From Advenella kashmirensis W13003 (GTDB lineage: Bacteria; Pseudomonadota; Gammaproteobacteria; Burkholderiales; Burkholderiaceae_B), in the NCBI RefSeq assembly GCF_000506985.1, contig NZ_KI650980.1:744001-808000 (forward strand): DNA of 64,000 bases, written 5' to 3'. Positions within the stretch are counted from its first letter, which is position 1. Each line of letters starts with the position of its first letter. The position numbers and the translations under genes are program-made. This document shows, one piece after another, positions 52,464 to 60,853 of this stretch. The notes under the pieces were generated by a model. That model was given only the letters and a program-made list of their open reading frames with translations, searched no databases and was not told where the DNA came from.

Positions 52464-53396
52464 ATGGATCGTTTCACCCAACTGGAAAGTTTTGTCGCGG
52501 TCGCCACGCTTGGCACTTTATCGGCCGCAGCCAAGCAGCAAGGCATCGCGCCCGCCATGATGGGTCGGCGCATCGATGCACTTGAAGAACGCCTGGGCGT
52601 CAAACTGCTGATTCGCTCCACCCGCAAGCTCACGCTGACGCCCGAGGGCCATGCCTTCGTCGAAGAGGCACAGCGCATTCTCAAGGATCTGGCCGAAACC
52701 GAAAGCCAGATCACACAGGGCAAAGTCAAAATTGCCGGGCCCTTGCGTCTGACCGCGCCAGCCGGTTTCGGCCGCCAGCATGTCGCGCCGCATATTCCGG
52801 ATTTTTGCCGCGATCATCCGGACATTCGAGTCACCCTCGATCTGACCGACAGAATCATCGATATGTTTGAAGAACAGTACGACTGCGCCATCCGTATTGG
52901 CGATCTGCCCGATTCGCAGCTCATTGCCGTAAAGCTGGCCGACAACCGCCGCGTCGTGGTCGCTTCGCCCGCCTATCTGGCACAGCATGGAACACCTTCC
53001 ACGCCGGCAGACCTGGTCAATCACGAATGTCTTTCCTTTGGCCCGCAAGGCAGTCAGAGCAAGGGCTGGCTGTTCCGTGAAAAAGGCAATACGCAAGCAT
53101 TCAAGCCAGCCGGACGCCTGGTCTGTTCAGACGGCAGTGTCCTGCATGAATGGGCGTTGAGTGGGTTCGGGTTGTCCTGGCGATCATTATGGGAGGTGCA
53201 GGCCGACCTGAATGCAGGTCGCCTGGTCACTGTCCTGGACGACTACGCAGCGCCGCCCAATGGCATCTTTGCCGTATTGCCTAACCGCAAGCACCTGCCA
53301 CAGCGTACGCGCAGCTTTATCGAAATGCTCAAACAACACTACGCGACAGACAGCTACTGGGATGCGCTCCAGTCGCCCCGCACCGCTGCGGACTGA
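52464..53396 (+). CDS. LysR family transcriptional regulator
   Basis: 310 residues starting MDRFTQLESFVAVATLGTLS. The winged helix-turn-helix occupies about 1-60 (AAAKQQGIAPAMMGRRIDAL) and the substrate-binding domain 90-300. The family is the type that acts with one divergent or distal target; here it converges on the ABC transporter operon (40 bp away, tail to tail). Target and inducer are unknown. An earlier ATG at 52419 is possible. Confidence 0.9.
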   Translation: MDRFTQLESFVAVATLGTLSAAAKQQGIAPAMMGRRIDALEERLGVKLLIRSTRKLTLTPEGHAFVEEAQRILKDLAETESQITQGKVKIAGPLRLTAPAGFGRQHVAPHIPDFCRDHPDIRVTLDLTDRIIDMFEEQYDCAIRIGDLPDSQLIAVKLADNRRVVVASPAYLAQHGTPSTPADLVNHECLSFGPQGSQSKGWLFREKGNTQAFKPAGRLVCSDGSVLHEWALSGFGLSWRSLWEVQADLNAGRLVTVLDDYAAPPNGIFAVLPNRKHLPQRTRSFIEMLKQHYATDSYWDALQSPRTAAD

Positions 53397-53405
53397 AGCG
53401 CCGTG

Positions 53406-53425
53406 CCGGGTCAGGGCCAACCCGG
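53406..53425. terminator. short hairpin between convergent genes
   Basis: CCGGGT and ACCCGG form a 6-bp stem with an eight-base loop between the LysR gene and the ABC binding-protein gene. There is no clear U tract on plus; on minus it lies past the stop region of neither gene cleanly. Confidence 0.3.
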
Positions 53426-53436
53426 GCAGAACAAAA

Positions 53437-54243
53437 TTATTTGCCTTCCGCCAGCACATCCTGCGGCAAATCGGTACCGTGATATTTTTTGAAGATGGTA
53501 TTTAACTGACCATCTTTCAGGTTCTGCCGTACCAATTCATTGATCTTATCTTTCAACTCGGTATTGTTTTTGGCCACGCCAATACCCATTTTCGATGTTG
53601 ACATGACAACCTTGATATCCAGCGCCTTGGCCGGATCTTTCTTGTTCAGCGCGGCAATAATGGACGGCGCTGTCGAAAAAATATTAGCCTGTCCGCTGGT
53701 AATCGCCGTGATGGCAGTGGCATCATTCTCGAACCGCACAATGTTGGTTCCCGGCGGCGCCAGTTTGGTCACGTTCTGATCGTTGGTCGTACCTCGCGCC
53801 GTCACAACCGTCTTTCCGACCAGGTCTTTCATATCCTTGATCGGCGCATCCTTGGGCGCACCAATCACAGACTGAATCACCGCATATGGCACTGAAAAAT
53901 CAATCACCTTTGCCCGCTCCGGCGTAATCGACAGACTCGAAATCACGATATCGGCCTTGTTGGTCAGCAGAAACGGAATGCGATTGGCCTGCGTGGTCGG
54001 TACGATTTCCAGCTTCACGCCCAGCCCCTGTGCCAGCAGATTGGCGGTTTCCACATCGGAGCCGACTTCTTTCATTGTTTCATTTTTCATACCATAGGGC
54101 GGCGCATTCAGATCGATGGCAACGCGCAATACTTTCTGCTGCATTACCTGCTCCAGTGTGTTGGCACAGACCGGCGTCGTGATGCCGAAAAGTAACGTTG
54201 CACATGCGGCCACTGCGGCGGCAGGTTTCATCAATAAGGTCAT
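53437..54243 (-). CDS. amino-acid-type ABC transporter substrate-binding protein
   Basis: 268 residues. A signal peptide (MTLLMKPAAAVAACATLLFG, cleavage near VCA-NT) precedes a type 3 extracellular solute-binding domain with VLRVAIDLNAPPYG and SLSITPERAKVIDFSVPYAV. It probably binds a polar or related amino acid. It is the last gene of permease-permease-ATPase-binding protein. The 78-bp gap before it holds a GGCCA...TGGCC hairpin (54289-54312) that could alter mRNA stability. Confidence 0.92.
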   Translation of the reverse strand: MTLLMKPAAAVAACATLLFGITTPVCANTLEQVMQQKVLRVAIDLNAPPYGMKNETMKEVGSDVETANLLAQGLGVKLEIVPTTQANRIPFLLTNKADIVISSLSITPERAKVIDFSVPYAVIQSVIGAPKDAPIKDMKDLVGKTVVTARGTTNDQNVTKLAPPGTNIVRFENDATAITAITSGQANIFSTAPSIIAALNKKDPAKALDIKVVMSTSKMGIGVAKNNTELKDKINELVRQNLKDGQLNTIFKKYHGTDLPQDVLAEGK

Positions 54244-54321
54244 GCTGGTCTCCTGATAAATATTGTTTTCAATTGCATTGATAAAATCGGCCAGGCGCGC
54301 GAACGCATGGCCTGAAACTGA

Positions 54322-55173
54322 TTACAGGCCGTTGTCCAGAAACTGCTTCAGTTCCGGCGTTTGCGGATCGCGCAGCATTTGCGGCCCGCCCTGTTCGTGA
54401 ATCTTTCCCTGATACATGTAGACGATACGATGCGCCACCTTCATGGCAAATGCCATTTCGTGCGTGACCAGCACCATCGTCATGCCCTCGCGCGCCAGCT
54501 TTTCAATCACGCGCAATACTTCACCCGTCAGTTGCGGATCCAGCGCCGAGGTCACCTCATCGAACAGCATGAGTTTCGGCCCCATCGCCAAAGACCGCGC
54601 GATGGCAACACGTTGCTGCTGGCCCCCGGACAACTGTTCCGGGTACATCCGGCTTTTCTCCTGCAACCCGACCTGCGCCAGCACTGTGTTGGCGATTTCC
54701 TGCGCCTGGCTGCGCGACATTTTCTTCACCGAGGTCAATGCAAGTGTGATATTGCGTTCGACCGTGAGATGCGGAAACAGGTTGTAGCTTTGAAAAACGA
54801 TTCCCACATCCTGACGGAGCATTTTCAGATCAGATTTCGGAATATTTTCGCCAAAGGTGTGTCCGCATACGGTAACGGACCCTTTGTCGATGTGCTCCAG
54901 ATGATCCATGCAGCGCAACGCCGTACTCTTGCCCGAACCGCTTTGTCCGATAATGGCAATAATTTCACCTGGCTTGACGCTCAGATCAATACCCTTGAGC
55001 ACATGGTTGTCGCCAAACCATTTGTGTACATTTTCCAGGCGCACGATATCATCGGCAACCGCCGCGCCACCCACCGGCCACGCAGACGTATCCGCTACCC
55101 CATCCGGGTCAGTTGATACCGGACGATACTGACTGCCGCCGGCGGAAGATTGCTGCAAAGAAACTGCGCTCAT
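54322..55173 (-). CDS. amino-acid-type ABC transporter ATP-binding protein
   Basis: 283 residues. About 40 residues of unusual N-terminal sequence (Ser/Ala/Gly-rich) precede the ABC core. Walker A is IGQSGSGKSTALRC, the signature LSGGQQQRVAIARSLAMGPK, Walker B LMLFDEVTSALDP, and the H-loop VTHEMAFA. It is of the GlnQ/HisP type. It follows the second permease by 27 bp. Confidence 0.95.
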   Translation of the reverse strand: MSAVSLQQSSAGGSQYRPVSTDPDGVADTSAWPVGGAAVADDIVRLENVHKWFGDNHVLKGIDLSVKPGEIIAIIGQSGSGKSTALRCMDHLEHIDKGSVTVCGHTFGENIPKSDLKMLRQDVGIVFQSYNLFPHLTVERNITLALTSVKKMSRSQAQEIANTVLAQVGLQEKSRMYPEQLSGGQQQRVAIARSLAMGPKLMLFDEVTSALDPQLTGEVLRVIEKLAREGMTMVLVTHEMAFAMKVAHRIVYMYQGKIHEQGGPQMLRDPQTPELKQFLDNGL

Positions 55174-55200
55174 GTCATCTCCTTGGTATATGTTTTGAAG

Positions 55201-55848
55201 TCAGCCTCGGGACACGTTCAGTCGACGTTCCAGTTTCAGACTCAGTCGTGACAACGGGTAGCAAATAATGAAATACAGCACGGCAGCCAGACCGAAATAG
55301 AGAAAAGGCTGGAAGGTGGCATTATTAAGAATCTTGGCGTTATAGGACAATTCGGCAAAGCCGATCACCAGAGAGGCAATCGACGTGTTCTTGACGATCT
55401 GCACCATGAAACCGACGGTTGGAGGTACAGCAATACGCAATGCCTGTGGCAAAATCACCTTGAACATGCGCTGGGTACGACTCAAACCCAGGCACTCGGC
55501 TGCTTCCCACTGATTTTTCGGCACCGACTCAATGCAACCGCGCCAGATTTCGCCCAAAAAGGCAGACGACTGTATGGTCAGCGCCAGTACCGCCGCGGTC
55601 AGGGCGGGAACCGAAGTAAAACCCAAAATGGTCGGGCCGTAAAAACACACCCCCATCAATACCAGCAAGGGTGTACCCTGAATCGCCTGGATGTAGGTAA
55701 ACGCGACACCACGCGCAATTGAATTGGCCGACACACGCAACAGCGCGATCAACAGCCCCACCATACTGGCAAAGATAAAGGTCAGGATGGACAACAGAAA
55801 TGTTCCCCAGGCTCCCTGCAGTAAAAAGATAAGCTGTTCATGATTCAT
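55201..55848 (-). CDS. amino-acid-type ABC transporter permease (second)
   Basis: 215 residues starting MNHEQLIFLLQGAWGTFLLS. The EAA loop is seen in GCIESVPKNQWEAAECLGLS, typical of HisM/GlnP permeases. About five transmembrane helices. It starts 13 bp after the first permease; longer in-frame starts would overlap it. Confidence 0.93.
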   Translation of the reverse strand: MNHEQLIFLLQGAWGTFLLSILTFIFASMVGLLIALLRVSANSIARGVAFTYIQAIQGTPLLVLMGVCFYGPTILGFTSVPALTAAVLALTIQSSAFLGEIWRGCIESVPKNQWEAAECLGLSRTQRMFKVILPQALRIAVPPTVGFMVQIVKNTSIASLVIGFAELSYNAKILNNATFQPFLYFGLAAVLYFIICYPLSRLSLKLERRLNVSRG

Positions 55849-55861
55849 TTCTGCCCCCTCC

Positions 55862-56545
55862 TCAAAGCAATGTGCCCAGGCGACGCCTGCGTACAAAAAG
55901 CACCTTGCCCAGGAGCCAGAAAAGGGCCCTGACAATCAGCGACAGGGCGAGATAGATCCCCCAGAGAATGATAAACACCTCGAAGTTGCGGAATGTCATG
56001 GACTGCACCTGACCCGAGACGCCAAACAGATCTTCGGTGCCAACAGCCGACAGTACACTGGTGACCAGCATCAACAAAATGAACTGGCTGGTAAGTGCCG
56101 GATAGACCCGCTCCAGAGCAGGTACCAGAATGATATGCCAGTACACCTGTAGCGGCGACAGCCCCAGGCATTCGCCGGCCTCGCGCTGGCTGCGCGGCAC
56201 CGATTCAATACCTGCGCGCACGATCTCACAGGTGTAGGCTGTAATATTAATGACAAGTGCAAGAATCGCACCTACCAGAATTGGCATGGTCAGCCCGATG
56301 CTGGACATGCCGAAAATCAGAAAATAGCTTTGAATGATCAGCGGCGTATTACGAATGATTTCTACATAGGCACCCACGGTTTTACTCAGCCACGCAATGG
56401 ATGAGCTGCGTGCAACCGCGCACAGAACGCCCAGAATAAAACCCGCCAGGGTAGACCAGAACGACATGACAACGGTCGTCCGGGCGCCTTCCAGAAAGAA
56501 CTGCCAGTAGGCAAAAACCGAGTTGAAATCGAACTCATAAATCAT
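55862..56545 (-). CDS. amino-acid-type ABC transporter permease (first)
   Basis: 227 residues. The EAA loop AGIESVPRSQREAGECLGLS and about five transmembrane helices place it in the HisQ/HisM family. It is the first gene of the four-gene transporter operon. The operon diverges from the GntR/FadR-type regulator, and the shared 163-bp gap contains two TGGTnnnACCA sites. Confidence 0.93.
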   Translation of the reverse strand: MIYEFDFNSVFAYWQFFLEGARTTVVMSFWSTLAGFILGVLCAVARSSSIAWLSKTVGAYVEIIRNTPLIIQSYFLIFGMSSIGLTMPILVGAILALVINITAYTCEIVRAGIESVPRSQREAGECLGLSPLQVYWHIILVPALERVYPALTSQFILLMLVTSVLSAVGTEDLFGVSGQVQSMTFRNFEVFIILWGIYLALSLIVRALFWLLGKVLFVRRRRLGTLL

Positions 56546-56597
56546 GTCTGACCCGCTTTCATCGCAAGTAAAGGTAAGTCATCCTACACAAACTAAT

Positions 56598-56608
56598 TGG
56601 TAAAACCA
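56598..56608. promoter_or_regulatory. FadR/PdhR-type operator, site 1
   Basis: TGGTAAAACCA, with AATT immediately before TGGT on plus, resembles the AATTGGTnnnACCAATT operators of PdhR and LldR. It is 53 bp before the first permease ATG and its centre is exactly 50 bp from site 2. Confidence 0.65.
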
Positions 56609-56618
56609 CTTATAGAAA

Positions 56619-56634
56619 ACCCTATAAATAGGGT
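56619..56634. promoter_or_regulatory. central palindrome ACCCTAT-AA-ATAGGGT
   Basis: Perfect seven-base arms around a two-base centre, located between the two TGGTnnnACCA sites. It may be a third regulator site or a DNA bending element. The bound protein is unknown. Confidence 0.5.
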
Positions 56635-56647
56635 CTTAAGTCAAAAT

Positions 56648-56658
56648 TGGTTTGACCA
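56648..56658. promoter_or_regulatory. FadR/PdhR-type operator, site 2
   Basis: TGGTTTGACCA overlaps the -35 box of the regulator's own promoter, so binding would repress gntR-uxaA transcription. Confidence 0.68.
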
Positions 56659-56680
56659 CCTCAAATGAATCCCCTATATT
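56652..56680 (+). promoter_or_regulatory. sigma70 promoter of the GntR regulator gene
   Basis: TTGACC (56652-56657), 17-bp spacer, TATATT (56675-56680). The start falls near 56687, 22 nt before the ATG at 56709. Confidence 0.7.
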
Positions 56681-56708
56681 TGTTCTAATTTCAATTGCAT
56701 TAAAGAAA

Positions 56709-57590
56709 ATGACTTCAGACATATCCGATCCGTCACGCAAAGGCGCAGTCAGGTCCTACCTGCAGACCGCATCGCAGCTGCGTGCAGTGATTCATCAGTT
56801 GCAGACCGAACCGGGCGCACGCTTGCCGCCGGAACGTGAGCTGGCGCAACTTCTGGGCGTATCTCGCCCCACCCTGCGCGAAGCCCTGATCGTTCTGGAA
56901 CTGCATAACGAAATCGAAATTCGCGTCGGTTCGGGTATTTATGTGACCGGCAAAGCGACAACTAAGGAGCGGCCTGCACAAAACGTTGCGTCCCCGGATA
57001 CGGCTTCATTTAACCCAGCGGAAGCGGCGGATCCTGCGCAGCAGTATGGGAACGGCCACTCAGACAGCGCTCAAGTGAAACTGCCAGAACATGAACAATT
57101 CCAGCCACGCGCGGCCAGCGCCGCCCTGACCCTTCACAGCACGGCCGAGGACAGCCCCAAGGAAGTCAACCAGTTGCGCTATTTCCTGGAATCGGGCATT
57201 GCTGCCGATGCAGCCCGGTTCATGACGGCTTCCTTGCGCAAAAAACTTCGCAAAAGTCTGGCGGATATGCGCGATGCCCTGGCAGACAGCGACGCCGTTA
57301 TCAATGTTCGCATGGCAGAAGCCGACAGGCTATTTCATACAACCCTGGCTCAGAGCACAGACAATCAACTCATCATTCAGACCCTGACCAGTCTGTTTGA
57401 CCAGCGCTATCAGCCGATTGCCAGCACCATGCATCGCCATTTTGACGACCGCCAGGCATGGATGGCTGCCCTGCAGGAACATGAAGAAATCTGTCAGGCG
57501 ATCGAGGCCGGCGATGCTCTCCAGGCCCAGGCCGCCATGCAACGCCATCTGGCTCGGGCTCACCAGCGCCTGATGACCCTGATTGGCTGA
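56709..57590 (+). CDS. GntR family regulator, FadR (FCD) subfamily
   Basis: 293 residues starting MTSDISDPSRKGAVRSYLQT. The winged helix-turn-helix has LPPERELAQLLGVSRPTLRE at about 47-66, and the C-terminal FCD effector domain has LADSDAVINVRMAEADRLFH. A long low-similarity linker of about 80 residues separates the two, which is more than usual. It probably autoregulates through site 2 and controls the divergent transporter and uxaA downstream. Effector unknown, perhaps a sugar acid. Confidence 0.9.
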   Translation: MTSDISDPSRKGAVRSYLQTASQLRAVIHQLQTEPGARLPPERELAQLLGVSRPTLREALIVLELHNEIEIRVGSGIYVTGKATTKERPAQNVASPDTASFNPAEAADPAQQYGNGHSDSAQVKLPEHEQFQPRAASAALTLHSTAEDSPKEVNQLRYFLESGIAADAARFMTASLRKKLRKSLADMRDALADSDAVINVRMAEADRLFHTTLAQSTDNQLIIQTLTSLFDQRYQPIASTMHRHFDDRQAWMAALQEHEEICQAIEAGDALQAQAAMQRHLARAHQRLMTLIG

Positions 57591-57630
57591 ATTCCCTTTC
57601 GACATTGACACCTATATCCGGAGACTTTCC

Positions 57631-59148
57631 ATGAAAAAAACCATACGACTGCATGCCAACGACAATGTCATTATTGCGACCGAGCAGCTGATGCAAGGCT
57701 ATACCGCAGATGGCGTCACCGTTTCGGGACTGGTGCCTGCCGGGCACAAGATTGCCACCGAGGACATTCCAAAAGACAGCCCGGTACGGCGCTACAATCA
57801 GATTATCGGCAAGGCGACGCGTGATATCCGGGCCGGTCAGCATATTCATACACACAATATGACCATGATGGATTTCGAACGTGATTACGATTTCGGCTCC
57901 CACACTAAAGAGGTTACGGTCAACAATCAGGCTGACCAGTTCATGGGTTATGTCAGGCCCGATGGTCGCGTGGCCACCCGCAATTTCATCGGCATTCTGA
58001 CCTCGGTCAACTGTTCGGCCACGGTAGCCAAGGCCATTGCCGATCATTTCCGTCGCGATATCAATCCCGATGCGCTTGCCGGTTTTCCTAATGTAGACGG
58101 TGTGGTTGCACTACCCCATGCGACCGGCTGTGGTCACGCCGCAGAAGGACTTTTTGTGGAAACACTGCGGCGTACACTCGTCGGCTATGCCCGGCATCCG
58201 AACTTTCATTCCGTGCTGATGGTGGGACTGGGCTGTGAATCAAACCAGATCTCGGCCATTCTTGCCTCCGGCAATTTGAAAGAAAGCGTCAACCTGCAGA
58301 CCTTTACCATTCAGGATACCGGCGGCACGGCCAAAACCGTGGCCAAAGGCATTGATGTAGTCAAATCCGTGCTGCCAGCCGCCAACCAGGTTAAGCGCGA
58401 GCCAGTGTCTGCCTCGCATTTGACTGTCGGTCTGCAATGCGGTGGTTCTGACGGCTACTCCGGCATCACTGCAAACCCGGCGCTGGGCGCCGCGGTGGAT
58501 CGCCTGGTGCGCGCCGGTGGTACCGCCATTTTGTCCGAAACGCCCGAAATATACGGCGCCGAGCATTTGCTGACCCAGCGCGCCGTCAGTCGCGAAGTCG
58601 GCGAAAAGTTGGTCGCCCGTATCAAATGGTGGGAAGATTATTGCGAACGCAATTTTGCGGAAATGAACAATAATCCGTCTGCAGGAAATAAGGCCGGTGG
58701 CCTGACGACGATTCTGGAAAAATCGCTGGGTGCTGTTGCCAAGGCTGGCACCACCAATTTGAATGATGTCTATGAATATGCCCAGCCTGTGACTGCCAAG
58801 GGCATGGTGTTCATGGACTCCCCGGGTTTTGACCCGGTCTCGGCTACCGGCCAGGTCGCTTCGGGTGCCAATATTATCTGTTTTACGACGGGCCGCGGCT
58901 CTGCCTACGGCTGTACGCCCTCGCCTTCCCTTAAGCTGAGCACCAACAACGCCTTGTGGGAACGTCAGGAGGAAGATATTGATATCAACTGCGGCACGGT
59001 CATTACCGGTGAAGAAACTGTCGACAGCCTGGGCGAAAAAATCTATCGCATGATGCTGGACACCGCATCCGGCACACGCACCAAAAGCGAGTTGCATGGG
59101 TACGGCCAAAATGAATTTGCACCATGGCCACTAGGCGTGACCATGTAA
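57631..59148 (+). CDS. altronate/galactarate dehydratase family (UxaA-like)
   Basis: 505 residues starting MKKTIRLHANDNVIIATEQL; GGAG lies eight bases before the ATG. The N-terminal SAF domain (1-75) is followed by the GD_AH dehydratase domain with YVRPDGRVATRNFIGILTSV, HATGCGHAA and CGGSDGYSGITANPALG. It dehydrates a sugar acid such as altronate, galactarate or a related compound using iron. The exact substrate cannot be read. It starts 40 bp after the regulator gene. The convergent acyl-CoA synthetase gene ends 84 bp away. Confidence 0.9.
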   Translation: MKKTIRLHANDNVIIATEQLMQGYTADGVTVSGLVPAGHKIATEDIPKDSPVRRYNQIIGKATRDIRAGQHIHTHNMTMMDFERDYDFGSHTKEVTVNNQADQFMGYVRPDGRVATRNFIGILTSVNCSATVAKAIADHFRRDINPDALAGFPNVDGVVALPHATGCGHAAEGLFVETLRRTLVGYARHPNFHSVLMVGLGCESNQISAILASGNLKESVNLQTFTIQDTGGTAKTVAKGIDVVKSVLPAANQVKREPVSASHLTVGLQCGGSDGYSGITANPALGAAVDRLVRAGGTAILSETPEIYGAEHLLTQRAVSREVGEKLVARIKWWEDYCERNFAEMNNNPSAGNKAGGLTTILEKSLGAVAKAGTTNLNDVYEYAQPVTAKGMVFMDSPGFDPVSATGQVASGANIICFTTGRGSAYGCTPSPSLKLSTNNALWERQEEDIDINCGTVITGEETVDSLGEKIYRMMLDTASGTRTKSELHGYGQNEFAPWPLGVTM

Positions 59149-59178
59149 GCAAACCGCTCAGTCTGACCACTCCTGGCA

Positions 59179-59214
59179 GGCGCAACGGACAATGCCCGTA
59201 CGTCCGGTTGCGCC
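59179..59214. terminator. convergent-gene hairpin
   Basis: GGCGCAACGGAC pairs with GTCCGGTTGCGCC (one bulged base) around an 11-base loop, between uxaA-like and acyl-CoA synthetase genes. No U tract on either side, so termination is only suggested. Confidence 0.45.
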
Positions 59215-59232
59215 AGTGATAAAACGCCAGAA

Positions 59233-60807
59233 TTAAGTCGTTGCATCATCCTGCACCATGCGTTGCAAATCTTTTTTGACGATTTTCCCGTAACCCGATT
59301 TGGGCATGGAATCCCAGAAATAGTATCGGGCCGGATGCTTGTAGCGCGCCACTTTACCGTGCAGATGATGGTTCAAAGTCGCCGCATCGATCCTGTTACC
59401 CTTCTTGCAGACGACCACGGCTACACCGGCTTCTCCCCATTTGGCGTCCGGTACGCCAAATACCGCCACTTCGGATACCGCCGCGTGGGTAAGCAACACC
59501 TCTTCAATTTCTCTCGGGTACACGTTCGAGCCACCCGAAATATACATGTCCGACTGGCGACCCGTGATATACAAATAGCCCCCGGCATCCATATACCCCA
59601 GATCGCCGGTATGAAACCACCCGTACTTAAAGGCCTTTTCATTGGCAGCCTCATTGCTGTCATAGCCCATACAGACAGCTGGCCCGCGCACGCAAATCTC
59701 GCCAGTGACCCCAGCATCACAGCGCTGCCCCTCCTCGTCCAGAATGGCAATATCCATGCCTGTGCGGGCATAGCCGCAGGTGCCGACCCGGGCATCAGCC
59801 GCGTCGTCATCCTCCTGATGCATATGCGCCGGTAAAACCGTGATATTGCCCGTCACCTCGCCCAGGCCATAATATTGCACCAGTACCCTGCCCAGTTTGC
59901 GCAAGGCATGTTTCTGGTCAGCACGGTACATGGGTGCACCTGCATAGATCACGTATTTGAGCGATGAATGGTCGAAGCGATCCACTGCCGGATCCTCGGT
60001 GAGGCGTTTGACGATCGTCGGCACTGTAAACATATTGTCCACGCGATACTGCTGCACCAGTTGCCATGCCTCCTCACAATCGAGCCGTGCAGACACCGGC
60101 AGCACACTAGCCGCGCCCCGGGCGGTATTGGCGATCGCGTGAATGCCAGCACCATGCGACAGCGGCGCCACCACAAGCGAGCGTGAATAGTGATCAATGC
60201 CTGGCAGCAAATCGGCCAGGTGATTGGTTATGACAAATGCCATCTGGCCGTGCGACAAGACCCCCGCCTTGGGAAACCCGGTCGTCCCGGACGTGAAAAA
60301 AAACCACAAGGGGTCTTCGTACTCCACTTCCACCGCCTCGAAGCGGCCGTCATTTACATGTCGTTCCAGTAGCGCGTCATAATGCAATTCACTTGCGGCC
60401 GGTTCGCCAATAGCAATGACATGCCTGACGGAATCGGCCGCCTCGCAACAACGCCTGGCGTGAGTGGTGTAGCCCTCATCATAAATGACCACCGAAGCGC
60501 GGCTGGCCGACGCCAGGTAGGCGATTTCCGATTCTGTGATCCGTACATTGGTTGGAACCCAGATCGCACCCAGCTTGAACGCAACCCAGCAACTTTCAAA
60601 AAGCTGCACGTTATTGGAAGAATGAATCAGAATACGATCACCCTTGCCTACGCCAAGGCTGGCCAATCCGTGAGCAAGCGCATCGACACGCGCATTGAGC
60701 TGCGCCCAGGTGTAGCTACGATCACCCTGTATAAAACCGGGCGACTGCGCAAAGCGCTGACTGACGTCTGTCAGAAAATTACCTAAATTTTTTACCGGCT
60801 TCAGCAT
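59233..60807 (-). CDS. AMP-dependent acyl-CoA synthetase/ligase
   Basis: 524 residues. The ANL superfamily motifs are FFTSGTTGFPKAG (P-loop), YYGLGEVTGNI, HTGDLGYMDAGGYLYITGRQ and the C-terminal catalytic lysine in MPKSGYGKIVKKDL. It activates a carboxylic acid to an acyl-CoA. It is the last gene of the operon TRAP transporter-SDR-thiolase-synthetase, 46 bp after the thiolase. The substrate is not evident. Confidence 0.93.
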   Translation of the reverse strand: MLKPVKNLGNFLTDVSQRFAQSPGFIQGDRSYTWAQLNARVDALAHGLASLGVGKGDRILIHSSNNVQLFESCWVAFKLGAIWVPTNVRITESEIAYLASASRASVVIYDEGYTTHARRCCEAADSVRHVIAIGEPAASELHYDALLERHVNDGRFEAVEVEYEDPLWFFFTSGTTGFPKAGVLSHGQMAFVITNHLADLLPGIDHYSRSLVVAPLSHGAGIHAIANTARGAASVLPVSARLDCEEAWQLVQQYRVDNMFTVPTIVKRLTEDPAVDRFDHSSLKYVIYAGAPMYRADQKHALRKLGRVLVQYYGLGEVTGNITVLPAHMHQEDDDAADARVGTCGYARTGMDIAILDEEGQRCDAGVTGEICVRGPAVCMGYDSNEAANEKAFKYGWFHTGDLGYMDAGGYLYITGRQSDMYISGGSNVYPREIEEVLLTHAAVSEVAVFGVPDAKWGEAGVAVVVCKKGNRIDAATLNHHLHGKVARYKHPARYYFWDSMPKSGYGKIVKKDLQRMVQDDATT

Positions 60808-60853
60808 GACTTCATTCCAGATTATTCACCGATCACACGGGTCACACGCGCAC

